Positions 1 through 7,301 of a DNA stretch of 64,000 bases are shown here, in pieces. The DNA is from an uncultured bacterium (GTDB lineage: Bacteria > Verrucomicrobiota > Kiritimatiellia > CAIKKV01 > CAIJXV01), in NCBI GenBank assembly GCA_903824675.1, contig CAIJXV010000032.1, positions 1 through 64,000 of the forward strand, read 5' to 3'. The notes under the pieces are model-generated. The model made no database searches. It had not been told where the DNA came from and was given only the letters and a program-made list of their open reading frames with translations. Positions within the stretch are counted from its first letter, which is position 1. Each line of letters starts with the position of its first letter. A program made the translations under genes and the position numbers.

Positions 1-66
1 GGGGGCGATCCTATTCCTGCTTCCCCTCACAACCCTCTCCCTATCAACGCCTTCTCCTTGTCAGGC

Positions 67-113
67 TGTCCGCTTTTGCTCGCTCCACGCTTTGTCCGCT
101 TTTGCTCGCTCCA
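67..113. repeat. Two copies of a 21-bp direct repeat, period 26
   Basis: The same 21 bases occur at 67-87 and 93-113, and a degraded third copy starts near 118. The stretch 1-458 holds no gene I can support firmly; apart from this repeat and a possible small ORF it is unremarkable. Confidence 0.7.
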
Positions 114-205
114 GCCGTTCGCTTTTGAAAATCCCCCGACACCTTTTTATCGGTCATTTAGCTTGCGATCTCCTCTCGCTTCATTATTTCACAGGGAGGT
201 GTCTC

Positions 206-373
206 ATGAGTTTAATCTGGCACCGTCGCGTCTTATCGGCAAGGCTTCACAACAGCACGAAAAGGAATGCGCGGGCAATAAATCACTTACGCATAGGCGC
301 ATTCCGGCGTTTTTTCCCCACACATTATAGGTGCCGCATTATTTCGCACTCTGAGGCGGCCAAGCCACGATAA
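206..373 (+). CDS. Possible small basic protein, 55 aa
   Basis: A GGGAGG Shine-Dalgarno match at 194-199 lies seven bases before an ATG that opens a 55-codon frame. The product is rich in Arg and His, has no signal peptide or membrane segment, and matches nothing I recognise. It could be a chance ORF behind a chance ribosome site; the only support is the ribosome-binding site. Confidence 0.2.
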   Translation: MSLIWHRRVLSARLHNSTKRNARAINHLRIGAFRRFFPTHYRCRIISHSEAAKPR

Positions 374-402
374 TATTCTTCACACGGCGTGAACTTTTCC
401 CC

Positions 403-432
403 TTGGACCCGCGCTATTATTCATTGTAGATT
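403..432 (+). promoter_or_regulatory. Possible sigma70 promoter for the toroid protein gene
   Basis: TTGGAC (403-408) and TAGATT (427-432) are separated by 18 bases and lie upstream of an AGGAG ribosome site at 447-451. A near-palindrome TTCACACGGCGTGAA at 379-393 sits just before it and could be an operator. Confidence 0.35.
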
Positions 433-458
433 AGTATTCAACATTTAGGAGTCATATC

Positions 459-1661
459 ATGAAAAGAATCACGTTTCCATCCTGTTTTGCTCTCTGCATT
501 GCTCTCAATTCTTCACCGGCTATCAATAATCCGGTAACGCCCACCACTCCCACCCCCCCCATTAATCTCTCCGCTGCCCAGGCACCCGACGCGATGATTG
601 ACATCTCCCTTATGAATGAAGTCCGGTCTGCTCAAAAACGAGGACTCGATTGGTTGGCCGCCCTACAAAACAATGATGGGTCGTGGTCCACCCCTGATTT
701 CCCCGCCCTCACCGCCCTCCCCCTATGGGCCTTCGCTCTCAGCGATTACCCGAATAAAGGCCCCATCGTTTCAAATGCCGTCCACTACATTCTTCAGTAC
801 GTTCAACCGAATGGGGGTATCTATAAGCCCGCCGAAGGAAAAACAGGAGGCCTTGCCAATTACAATACCGCGATCGCCATGGTCGCACTCCACCTTACCG
901 GCGACCGATCTCTGACACCCATTGTTCTCAAGGCCCGTAAGTTCATCGCCGATTCCCAACATCTTGAAGGCGACGACATGTATAAAGGCGGCATGGGCTA
1001 TGATAAATCGACAGGACGTTCCTATGCGGATTTGAGCAGTTCGGTCGTTGCCTACGAAGCCATGCGCCTAACTCAAGGCGCTGAAGACCTCCGGCCCGCC
1101 GACGAGAAAAAAGCCGATCTGGACTGGCAGGCGGCCACACAGTTTCTCGCCAAAGTTCAAAATCCGCGCTCTGCCGGTGCCGAAAATGCCGGCGGGTTTT
1201 CCTACCGTCCAGACGAAAGCAAGGCCGGAACCGTCACAAACGCCGAAGGCGCTATCGTCTTGCGATCCTATGGCAGTATGTCCTATGCGGGACTTCTTAG
1301 TCTGATTTATGCCGAAGTCGACCGAAATGATCCCCGCGTCAAATCTGCCTTTGATTGGGCGATGAATCATTGGTCTATCGAAGAAAACCCCGGCATGGGA
1401 TCTCAAGGTCTCTTTTATTTTTACAATATTATGTCTAAGTCCCTCGCCACGTTCGGCCGCGATGTCCTTCCCGTTCCTAACTCCACCCCTATCGCCTGGC
1501 GCAAGGCGATGATCGAGAAAGTAATCTCCCTCCAGAAAACCGACGAAAAAACTGGCGCTGGATATTGGGTTAATCAAAATAATCGCTGGATGGAAGGTGA
1601 TCCGATCCTGGTCACCTCTTACTCCCTGATCGCATTGAATATCGCCGTTGGCGGTCGCTAA
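459..1661 (+). CDS. Secreted alpha-toroid (prenyltransferase/squalene-oxidase repeat) protein
   Basis: This 400-residue protein starts with a basic, hydrophobic export signal (about residues 1-20) followed by a Pro/Thr-rich linker. The rest consists of alpha-hairpin repeats typical of the squalene cyclase/prenyltransferase toroid fold: an NNDGSW motif near residue 71, LPLWAFAL, a YNTAIAMVAL helix, a GGMGYD loop and a late SLIALN helix. The DxDD acid motif of true squalene cyclases is not evident, so cyclase activity is unlikely; secreted toroid proteins of this type are common in planctomycete and verrucomicrobial genomes and mostly uncharacterised. AGGAG at 447-451 fixes the start. It appears monocistronic. 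Fold assignment is fairly safe; function is unknown. Confidence 0.75.
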   Translation: MKRITFPSCFALCIALNSSPAINNPVTPTTPTPPINLSAAQAPDAMIDISLMNEVRSAQKRGLDWLAALQNNDGSWSTPDFPALTALPLWAFALSDYPNKGPIVSNAVHYILQYVQPNGGIYKPAEGKTGGLANYNTAIAMVALHLTGDRSLTPIVLKARKFIADSQHLEGDDMYKGGMGYDKSTGRSYADLSSSVVAYEAMRLTQGAEDLRPADEKKADLDWQAATQFLAKVQNPRSAGAENAGGFSYRPDESKAGTVTNAEGAIVLRSYGSMSYAGLLSLIYAEVDRNDPRVKSAFDWAMNHWSIEENPGMGSQGLFYFYNIMSKSLATFGRDVLPVPNSTPIAWRKAMIEKVISLQKTDEKTGAGYWVNQNNRWMEGDPILVTSYSLIALNIAVGGR

Positions 1662-1824
1662 AAGTGTCCCGCCCCAATTAAATAACATTGCGGGTCCTTT
1701 ACCCCCCCTAAAAAAAACTAGCCGTTATTGGCCTTTCCCGATCGTCTTCACGCATAGAACCCGGACACTAAATGCCTGATTCGGCTCGAGTTTTCGGACC
1801 TTCGGAGGACGATCGTCACCACGC

Positions 1825-1852
1825 TTGAAATGAAAACGGGATGTGGTACGAT
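1825..1852 (+). promoter_or_regulatory. Sigma70-like promoter of the SH3 gene
   Basis: TTGAAA (1825-1830), a 16-base spacer, and TACGAT (1847-1852) precede the ribosome site GGAGG at 1871-1875. Because the promoter overlaps an upstream in-frame ATG at 1830, it supports the ATG at 1881 as the true start. Confidence 0.5.
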
Positions 1853-1880
1853 TCGAGCAACCTTTGGTTTGGAGGTGACC

Positions 1881-2372
1881 ATGTTTATCCATCGTGTACT
1901 GTGTATTGTATGTGTCGGTTGCGCTCTGGCCCTGCCCGCCATCGCTGCCCCCGCGTCGGGATTGAGTGTCCAGGTCCGCAAGGCCGACGTCCGCAGCACT
2001 CCCTCCTTTCTCGGGGCCATCGTCGGATCCCTGGTCTATGCCGATCGCGTAACACAGGTCGAAAAAAAGGGCGACTGGATTAAGATTAGCCGCGACGGTA
2101 CCCCCCTCGGCTGGGTTCACCAGCAATCCCTCACCTCCAAACAGATCGTCCTGAAAGGCGGGGAGGTCGCCAAAACCGGCGCCTCCAGCGATGAACTCGC
2201 CCTCGCCGGCAAAGGCTTCACGGAAGAAGTCGAAAAGGAATACAAGGCGCAAAACAAAGATATCGATTTCGCCCCCATCGATCGCATGGAAAAAATCACG
2301 ATCGCTCCGGAAAAACTCGCCAAATTTCTAAAAGCCGGTGACGTCAGCCCCGCCGCGGGAGACACCCTGTGA
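1881..2372 (+). CDS. Exported SH3-domain protein
   Basis: A 163-residue protein with a clear signal peptide (hydrophobic run, AIAAPA cleavage region near residue 20). Residues about 24-80 form a bacterial SH3 (SH3b/YgiM-like) domain, with the typical VRKADVRSTPSF start, a V.KKGDWIKI strand and a GWVHQQSL ending. Such domains often bind peptidoglycan or protein partners in the cell envelope. The rest is charged and probably extended. GGAGG at 1871-1875 selects this ATG over the upstream one. Its stop overlaps the start of the following M48 protease gene (GTGA), so the two are translationally coupled and may act together at the envelope; that link is inferred from context. Confidence 0.8.
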   Translation: MFIHRVLCIVCVGCALALPAIAAPASGLSVQVRKADVRSTPSFLGAIVGSLVYADRVTQVEKKGDWIKISRDGTPLGWVHQQSLTSKQIVLKGGEVAKTGASSDELALAGKGFTEEVEKEYKAQNKDIDFAPIDRMEKITIAPEKLAKFLKAGDVSPAAGDTL

Positions 2373-3289
2373 AAAACAACCTTTTTCTTACCTCGACTCT
2401 GGCCCTGAGCGTAATCGTCAGCCTGACCGGATGCGAAACACTCGATCAGGTGACGCAAAGCGTCACTTCCGTCGCCTCCTCCACCGGCCTGATCAATGAC
2501 GACCAGGCAAAATCGATCAACAAAACCACCACGGCGGTCGCCAAACCCTTCGAAGGCATCACCCCTTCCCAGGAATATTACATCGGCCGTACGGTGGGTG
2601 CGACCATCCTGCATAAGTACAAACCGTATGACAAGGAAGAGTCCGTCCGTTATCTCAATACTTTGGGACAAGCCCTCGCGCTGGCGTCTGAACGCCCCGA
2701 AACTTTTGGCGGCTACCATTTCATGATCCTCGACACCAGCGAGGTCAATGCTTTCGCCGCGCCCGGCGGGCTGATTTTCGTCAGTCGGGGTCTTATCCTC
2801 TGCTGTAAAACCGAAGATGCGCTGGCCGCTGTACTGGCTCATGAAATCGGCCATGTCCAGTTGCAACACGGGTTGCAAGCAATTGAGAAAGGCCGCATCA
2901 CTTCGGCGGTCACCACCTTGGCCGCGGAATCGGGCAAGAATCTGGGCGGACAGCAAATCGCCGAATTGACCAAGTCCTTTGAAGGGGCCATCACCGACAT
3001 CACCGGCACCCTGGTCAATAACGGGTATGCCCGGAAACTGGAATTCCAAGCGGATGCCGCTGCCGTGAAAACCTTGAAAAATATCGGTTACGATCCCAAT
3101 GCCCTGGTCGCCATGCTTGAGGAGATGGATCGCCACCTGAAACCCGGCGGAATGGGTTTCGCCAAAACCCATCCCAAACCCAAGGAACGGATCGACGAGT
3201 TGCGTAAAATCCTCCGCTCCGCCGATCATCCGGCAACCCTGTCCAAAGACCGTGCCGAACGGTTTGAAAAATTCGCGGAAAAGATTTGA
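2369..3289 (+). CDS. M48-family metalloprotease, lipoprotein
   Basis: This 306-residue zinc protease carries a lipoprotein signal with lipobox LTGC (Cys22), so it is probably anchored in a membrane facing the periplasm. The zinc motif HEIGH lies at residues 158-162 with the glutamate LEFQADAAA downstream as likely third ligand, as in the LoiP/BepA/YcaL group of M48B proteases. These enzymes do envelope protein quality control. NAFAAPGG upstream of the motif is also typical. Translation begins at GTG 2369, overlapping the stop codon of the SH3 gene by four bases. A second ORF of comparable length on the opposite strand is a shadow of this gene. Confidence 0.9.
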   Translation: MKNNLFLTSTLALSVIVSLTGCETLDQVTQSVTSVASSTGLINDDQAKSINKTTTAVAKPFEGITPSQEYYIGRTVGATILHKYKPYDKEESVRYLNTLGQALALASERPETFGGYHFMILDTSEVNAFAAPGGLIFVSRGLILCCKTEDALAAVLAHEIGHVQLQHGLQAIEKGRITSAVTTLAAESGKNLGGQQIAELTKSFEGAITDITGTLVNNGYARKLEFQADAAAVKTLKNIGYDPNALVAMLEEMDRHLKPGGMGFAKTHPKPKERIDELRKILRSADHPATLSKDRAERFEKFAEKI

Positions 3290-3380
3290 GGTCCGATTCA
3301 CCCGTAACCATCAGGGATCTATCCCGAATGGCACGGATTGGAAGACTCCTGTGACCCATGCGCACTCATTCCACCTTGAA

Positions 3381-3457
3381 AAACAGCGCCTCATGCGGCG
3401 CCACTACAAACGGGTGCAAAACGACGTTCGTAGCAGGCGCGTATGAGCGCTGTTCTT
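3381..3457. repeat. Long imperfect hairpin with bulged bases (attC-like shape)
   Basis: The arms 3382-3412 and 3425-3454 are inverted copies: AACAGCG, CTCAT, GCGCC and CTACAAACG each pair with their complement, interrupted by a single bulged C, a GCG/AC mismatch, an A/TG bubble and one mismatch, with a 12-base loop at 3413-3424. About 25 pairs form. AAC at the 5' edge, GTT at the 3' edge and an extra-helical base resemble integron attC sites, but the consensus outer boxes are missing and no integrase is nearby. A protein-binding, terminator or REP role is equally possible. Confidence 0.7.
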
Positions 3458-3484
3458 TAGTGTCATTAAAAGCGTGAGGCACGC

Positions 3485-5641
3485 ATGAAAATCTCATCCT
3501 CCAGCACGGTCGCAAAATTAATCCAAGGCCTCCTGATCGGGCTTTTATTTGCCTTGCCGGCCCTGTTTCTTTTCCAGACCGATCGGCTTGATCTCCTGGA
3601 ATACAAAACCTGGGATTGGCGGGTTAAACAATTCGCCAGCCCCCGCCCATCTTCCAGCCAAATCCGCCTGATTCTTCTGGACCAATATAGTTTGGACTGG
3701 GGAGCCAAGACCATGAAGCTGCCCTGGCCCTGGCCCCGGGAAGTGTATAAGCCTATTCTCGATTTCTGCGCCCGGGGTGGCGCAAAAGTGGTCGCCTTTG
3801 ACATGCTCTTCACCGAGCCCTCCGTTATGGGCGTCGAGGACGATGCGCGCCTTGCCGAAGGGATATTGGCCGTCCCCGAATTCATCGGCGCCGCGCAACT
3901 GAGTCGCTCTGATGGCACAACCACCCATTGGCCCGACGATACGGATAACCTGCGTATCCCTCCCCTCATCGTCGACCCGGCGATTTCCAACCAGCTCGAT
4001 CATTTCACGTTTCCAAACGCCACCTTGCCGATCCCCGAAGTCCTGACCAATGCCACCGCCCTGGCCAATGTCTTCGGAAATCCGGACCGGGACAGCATCT
4101 ATCGTCGGATTTCACCCCTCGCCCGCTTCGATGGTCAATGGGTTCCCGCCCTTGGCTTCAGCGCCTATCTGGCGGGAGGCGGCATCGATTCCAATACCCC
4201 TCTCCGCTTGACCGCCCAGGGACTCCAGCTCAAAGGAAACCGGCTCCTACCCCTCGATCACAATGGACAAGTCATCCTCCGATTCCGCGGAGCCTCCCAA
4301 ACTCACCGCGCCTTTAACGCGGCGGCGGTTATCCAATCCGAAATCGCCTGCCAGGCGGGCACGCCTCCACCCATCGATCCCACAGAGTTTCGCGATAAAT
4401 ATGTCTTTTTCGGGACCACCGCCCCGGGCCTCTTTGACTTGCGCCCAACTCCCGTCAGCTCCGTCTATCCCGGCGTGGAAATCCATGCCACTTTGCTCGA
4501 TAATCTCCTCGAGCTCGACAGCCTGCGCGAGATGCCCACCGGATGGGTCGTCGGACTGACCCTGATCCTGACTTTGTTCGCCGCCGGAATCGCCCGTATC
4601 TGTCGATCCGGCCTGCAAATCCTCATCCTCGCAATCCCCATTCTGCTCCTGCCCTGGGTCCTCGGCTGTGCCGCCTATACCCATGGATATTGGCTCCCCA
4701 TGGTGGTCCTCTGGACGGGTTCATTACCCGCCCTGATCGCCGTTCTCGGGGTCAATTACGCCGTTGAAGGACGCCAGAAACGCTATCTCAAAAACGCCTT
4801 CCGGCAATATCTCAGCCCCATCGTGATCGACCAACTCGTCGCACATCCCGAACGCCTGCGGTTGGGCGGCGAACTCAAGGAGTTGACCATCTTCTTCTCA
4901 GATGTTCAGGGATTCACCTCTATTTCTGAAAAACTCGACCCCCAGCAATTGACCGAATTTCTAAACACGTATCTGACCGGTATGACCAATATCATCCTGG
5001 AGGAAGGTGGCACGGTCGACAAATATGAAGGGGACGCCATCATCGCTTTCTGGAATGCCCCGACCGATCAGGCGGACCATGCCCGACGCGGGGTCCGCGC
5101 CGCCCTGCGATGCCAAGCCCTGCTCGCCGAAAAACGCGACGAATGGGCGGCTCGTTATGGCTCGAAAATATTTATGCGCGTCGGCATGAATACCGGCCAG
5201 GTGGTCGTCGGGAACATGGGGTCCGATCAACGCTTCGATTATACCTTCCTCGGAGACGCCGGCAATCTGGCCGCCCGACTCGAAGGGATCAATAAAAAAT
5301 TCGGTACCTATTACATCATTTCCGAAGCGACTCGGAAGCGACTCGGGTCTGAATTCCATGGTCGGGAAATTTCCCGCATCACCGTCGTCGGTCGCCGCGA
5401 ACCCGTGCGCATTTTTGAACCCGTGACGGAAGAAACAGAAAACCAGAACGAAACCCTCTATGCCGGATTTGCCGCCGCTCTACAGGATTATTACGCCGGC
5501 CGTTTTGGCGAAGCCCATCGTAAATTCGGCGCATTCCAAGATCAGGATCCCATTTCCGCCCGCTACGTCGCCCAGTGCGAGGAACTCATCCTCCACCCCC
5601 CCAAGGAATGGACCGGTGTCTGGTCCATGACGGAGAAGTAA
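3485..5641 (+). CDS. CHASE2-domain adenylate/guanylate cyclase
   Basis: A 718-residue membrane signalling enzyme. One N-terminal membrane helix (residues 13-31) leads into an extracytoplasmic CHASE2 sensor (about 35-345), then three helices between about 352 and 425, then a class III nucleotide cyclase domain (about 465-645). The first metal Asp is in FSDVQGFT (residue 473); DKYEGD supplies a Lys at 513 and the second metal Asp at 517; the FDYTFLGDAGNLAARLE segment holds the transition-state region. The Lys and Asp pattern favours ATP, hence cAMP. A GAGG ribosome site lies at 3475-3478. CHASE2-3TM-cyclase is a known architecture. The ligand is unknown. It stands alone, preceded by a strong hairpin. 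Confidence 0.9.
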   Translation: MKISSSSTVAKLIQGLLIGLLFALPALFLFQTDRLDLLEYKTWDWRVKQFASPRPSSSQIRLILLDQYSLDWGAKTMKLPWPWPREVYKPILDFCARGGAKVVAFDMLFTEPSVMGVEDDARLAEGILAVPEFIGAAQLSRSDGTTTHWPDDTDNLRIPPLIVDPAISNQLDHFTFPNATLPIPEVLTNATALANVFGNPDRDSIYRRISPLARFDGQWVPALGFSAYLAGGGIDSNTPLRLTAQGLQLKGNRLLPLDHNGQVILRFRGASQTHRAFNAAAVIQSEIACQAGTPPPIDPTEFRDKYVFFGTTAPGLFDLRPTPVSSVYPGVEIHATLLDNLLELDSLREMPTGWVVGLTLILTLFAAGIARICRSGLQILILAIPILLLPWVLGCAAYTHGYWLPMVVLWTGSLPALIAVLGVNYAVEGRQKRYLKNAFRQYLSPIVIDQLVAHPERLRLGGELKELTIFFSDVQGFTSISEKLDPQQLTEFLNTYLTGMTNIILEEGGTVDKYEGDAIIAFWNAPTDQADHARRGVRAALRCQALLAEKRDEWAARYGSKIFMRVGMNTGQVVVGNMGSDQRFDYTFLGDAGNLAARLEGINKKFGTYYIISEATRKRLGSEFHGREISRITVVGRREPVRIFEPVTEETENQNETLYAGFAAALQDYYAGRFGEAHRKFGAFQDQDPISARYVAQCEELILHPPKEWTGVWSMTEK

Positions 5642-5753
5642 TTCGTCAGGGTTCTGTCTATTCATTCTGGATACGGAGGCTCTGATGTTCTGCCCCCCTC
5701 CAACGGCCGTGGACGGACGTCTCCATTCAACAATGAAACCTTCCCCTCTTCTC

Positions 5754-6035
5754 TCAGCTCGCTGTCTGCCAGCCGAATCCCTGAAATTCAGATGTGCCGT
5801 GGAATGACCGGCTCTCCGACCGGCTGATTCGCATTACCGGCAGCCAACGAACGTCTTGCTTTGACCACGCCACTTTCATGCGCAAGCCCATCAAACCCAA
5901 TCCCACCGCCCAGCCGCTCAAAACCAGAACCGACCGTTTAACGGCCAGTTGCCGAATCTGACTCTTGACACGCACCGCCTCCTGATCCAACTCCCGCCGC
6001 CGACCCTCAATTTGCACCCGATTCACTTTTTTCAT
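5754..6035 (-). CDS. Small membrane protein divergent from lexA, candidate SOS gene
   Basis: A 93-residue protein: a charged, probably helical N-terminus (residues 1-33, many Arg, Glu and Gln), one short membrane segment (about 35-53, SVLVLSGWAVGLGLMGL), then a polar Arg/Ser-rich tail. I do not recognise its family. An AAGGAA ribosome site precedes this ATG; another ATG 15 bases upstream is possible. Its promoter would be TTGACC/TATTCT on the minus strand (6102-6097 and 6079-6074, 17-base spacer), and the LexA-like palindrome 6082-6097 fills that spacer. In Bacillus (yneA), corynebacteria (divS) and mycobacteria (Rv2719c), small SOS-induced division inhibitors are encoded divergently from lexA. 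Such a role here is inference from position and size only. Confidence 0.55.
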   Translation of the reverse strand: MKKVNRVQIEGRRRELDQEAVRVKSQIRQLAVKRSVLVLSGWAVGLGLMGLRMKVAWSKQDVRWLPVMRISRSESRSFHGTSEFQGFGWQTAS

Positions 6036-6059
6036 GGCTTTTTCCTTCATTCTTTTTTG

Positions 6060-6102
6060 TTTACATGCCGCACAGAATAGACTATACATTTGTACAGGTC
6101 AA
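6060..6102. promoter_or_regulatory. Divergent promoters sharing one LexA-like operator
   Basis: Plus strand: TTTACA (6060-6065), 17 bases, TATACA (6083-6088) for lexA. Minus strand: TTGACC (6102-6097), 17 bases, TATTCT (6079-6074) for the small membrane protein gene. The near-palindrome CTATACATTTGTACAG (6082-6097) matches the E. coli-type CTGT-N8-ACAG pattern with one change and covers the lexA -10 and the spacer of the other promoter. LexA autoregulation is usual in this family; binding here is inferred. Confidence 0.6.
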
Positions 6103-6121
6103 GCGATTTTTGGAGATTTTT

Positions 6122-6745
6122 ATGGAACCCATGACTGAACGACAGGCTGACATTCTCCGGTTTATCCGCGATGAGATTCATTCCCGGGGCTGTCCCCCAA
6201 CAGTGCGCGAAATCGCCCGCCGCTTTGGTTTCGCCTCGCCTCACGCAGTCACCGAGCATCTCGACACCCTCGTCCGTAAGGGATATATCACCCGCGCCGG
6301 CCGCCAAACCTCCCGTGGAATCCGCCTGACCCAGGGGGTGCCCAACGGCATCCCCCTCGTCGGACGGGTCGCCGCCGGCACTCCGCTCGAAGCCATCGAA
6401 AACCTGGAAGGCCATATCGACCTCCCCGACCACTTCGGCAGTGGGGAAATTTTCGCGGTCCGCGTCCAAGGCGACAGCATGCGCGATGCCGGCATCCTCG
6501 AAGGGGATTGCGCCATCATCCGACTCCAACCCCGCATCGATGACGGGGCCATTGGCGTGGCCATCCTCGATGGCGCGGCCACGGTCAAGTATGTTTTCAA
6601 AACCCATCAGGGTTATCGTCTTCAACCCGCCAACCCCGCCTATCAACCCATCGAGGTCTCGCCCGATGAACATCCGGATTTCCGGATTGCCGGCCCCATG
6701 GTCGGCCTCGTCCGCAAAATGAGCCGCGGTTTTGGACCTGGGTAA
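6122..6745 (+). CDS. lexA: LexA repressor
   Basis: SOS repressor and self-cleaving serine protease, 207 residues. The N-terminal winged helix-turn-helix (TERQADILRF... PPTVREIARRFG) is followed by the S24 peptidase domain. The self-cleavage bond is Ala85-Gly86 in VGRVAAGTP, and the catalytic dyad is Ser119 (GDSM) and Lys156 (TVKYV), the same numbering as E. coli for the dyad. GGAG at 6112-6115 selects this start rather than an in-frame ATG at 6065, which lies inside the promoter. Downstream lie umuD and umuC, so this is an SOS mutagenesis locus. The recognition helix should bind the palindrome at 6082-6097. Confidence 0.95.
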   Translation: MEPMTERQADILRFIRDEIHSRGCPPTVREIARRFGFASPHAVTEHLDTLVRKGYITRAGRQTSRGIRLTQGVPNGIPLVGRVAAGTPLEAIENLEGHIDLPDHFGSGEIFAVRVQGDSMRDAGILEGDCAIIRLQPRIDDGAIGVAILDGAATVKYVFKTHQGYRLQPANPAYQPIEVSPDEHPDFRIAGPMVGLVRKMSRGFGPG

Positions 6746-6756
6746 ACCTATTAGGA

Positions 6757-6838
6757 GCAGTTGACTGCGAAATACGCCCAACACGCAAAAACAGTTTCAT
6801 TTTCGCGCCTTTCGAGTGTTTCGTAGTAAATCAACTGC
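6757..6838. repeat. Long stem-loop between lexA and umuD
   Basis: GCAGTTGA (6757-6764) pairs perfectly with TCAACTGC (6831-6838). Inside it, 6765-6775 pairs with 6816-6826 over eleven positions, two of them G-T, and a further CGC-AAAA/TTTT-GCG stem sits near the centre. As RNA this would be a roughly 80-nt hairpin just before the umuD start. It could attenuate transcription from lexA into umuDC or be a REP-like element. Confidence 0.65.
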
Positions 6839-6853
6839 CGAAATCCGTCCGTC

Positions 6854-7294
6854 ATGAACACGCCCCATACATGCATCCTGCCGCTGGGTCGGTTTGAACC
6901 GCCCTCGGTCTGCCGACGCCCGCTCGTGGGTGCCCGGATTTCGGCTGGATTCCCTTCGCCCGCTGATGACTTCATCGATCGCAAACTCGACCTCAACGAA
7001 CTCCTCATTCACCACCCGTCCGCCACGTTTTTCGTCCGTGTTGAAGGGTCATCGATGACGGGCGTCGGCATTCATCCCGGCGATATCCTCGTCGTCGACC
7101 GCTCACTGGAGCCGTCCGACCACAAAATCATCATTGCGATTCTCAATGGCGAACTGACTGTTAAACGCATTAGTCGACGCAACGCCAAATTGTTTCTCCT
7201 CCCCGAAAATCCCGCCTTTCAACCAATCGAAGTCACCCCGGACATCCAGTTTGAAGTCTGGGGCGTTGTCACCAGTGTGATCCATTCCCTATGA
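6854..7294 (+). CDS. umuD: UmuD-like translesion polymerase accessory protease
   Basis: 146-residue S24 peptidase of the UmuD type, which trims itself during the SOS response and then partners UmuC as DNA polymerase V. The likely cleavage bond is Ala31-Gly32 (ISAGFPSP); the dyad is Ser67 (GSSM) and Lys104 (TVKRI), 37 residues apart as in E. coli UmuD. It lacks a DNA-binding domain, unlike LexA. umuC begins eight bases after its stop. No LexA-like box was seen in the 108 bases before it, so it may be read from the lexA promoter through the intervening stem-loop. Confidence 0.9.
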   Translation: MNTPHTCILPLGRFEPPSVCRRPLVGARISAGFPSPADDFIDRKLDLNELLIHHPSATFFVRVEGSSMTGVGIHPGDILVVDRSLEPSDHKIIIAILNGELTVKRISRRNAKLFLLPENPAFQPIEVTPDIQFEVWGVVTSVIHSL

Positions 7295-7301
7295 GCCGCC
7301 C

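Noticed and set aside
2117-3301. Long minus-strand frame opposite the M48 protease gene
   Set aside because: It mirrors a clear metalloprotease with HEIGH motif; its product has no recognisable domain. A G+C-rich shadow.
3381-3457. True integron attC site
   Set aside because: The outer RYYYAAC and GTTRRRY boxes do not match and there is no integrase or cassette array; kept only as an attC-like hairpin.
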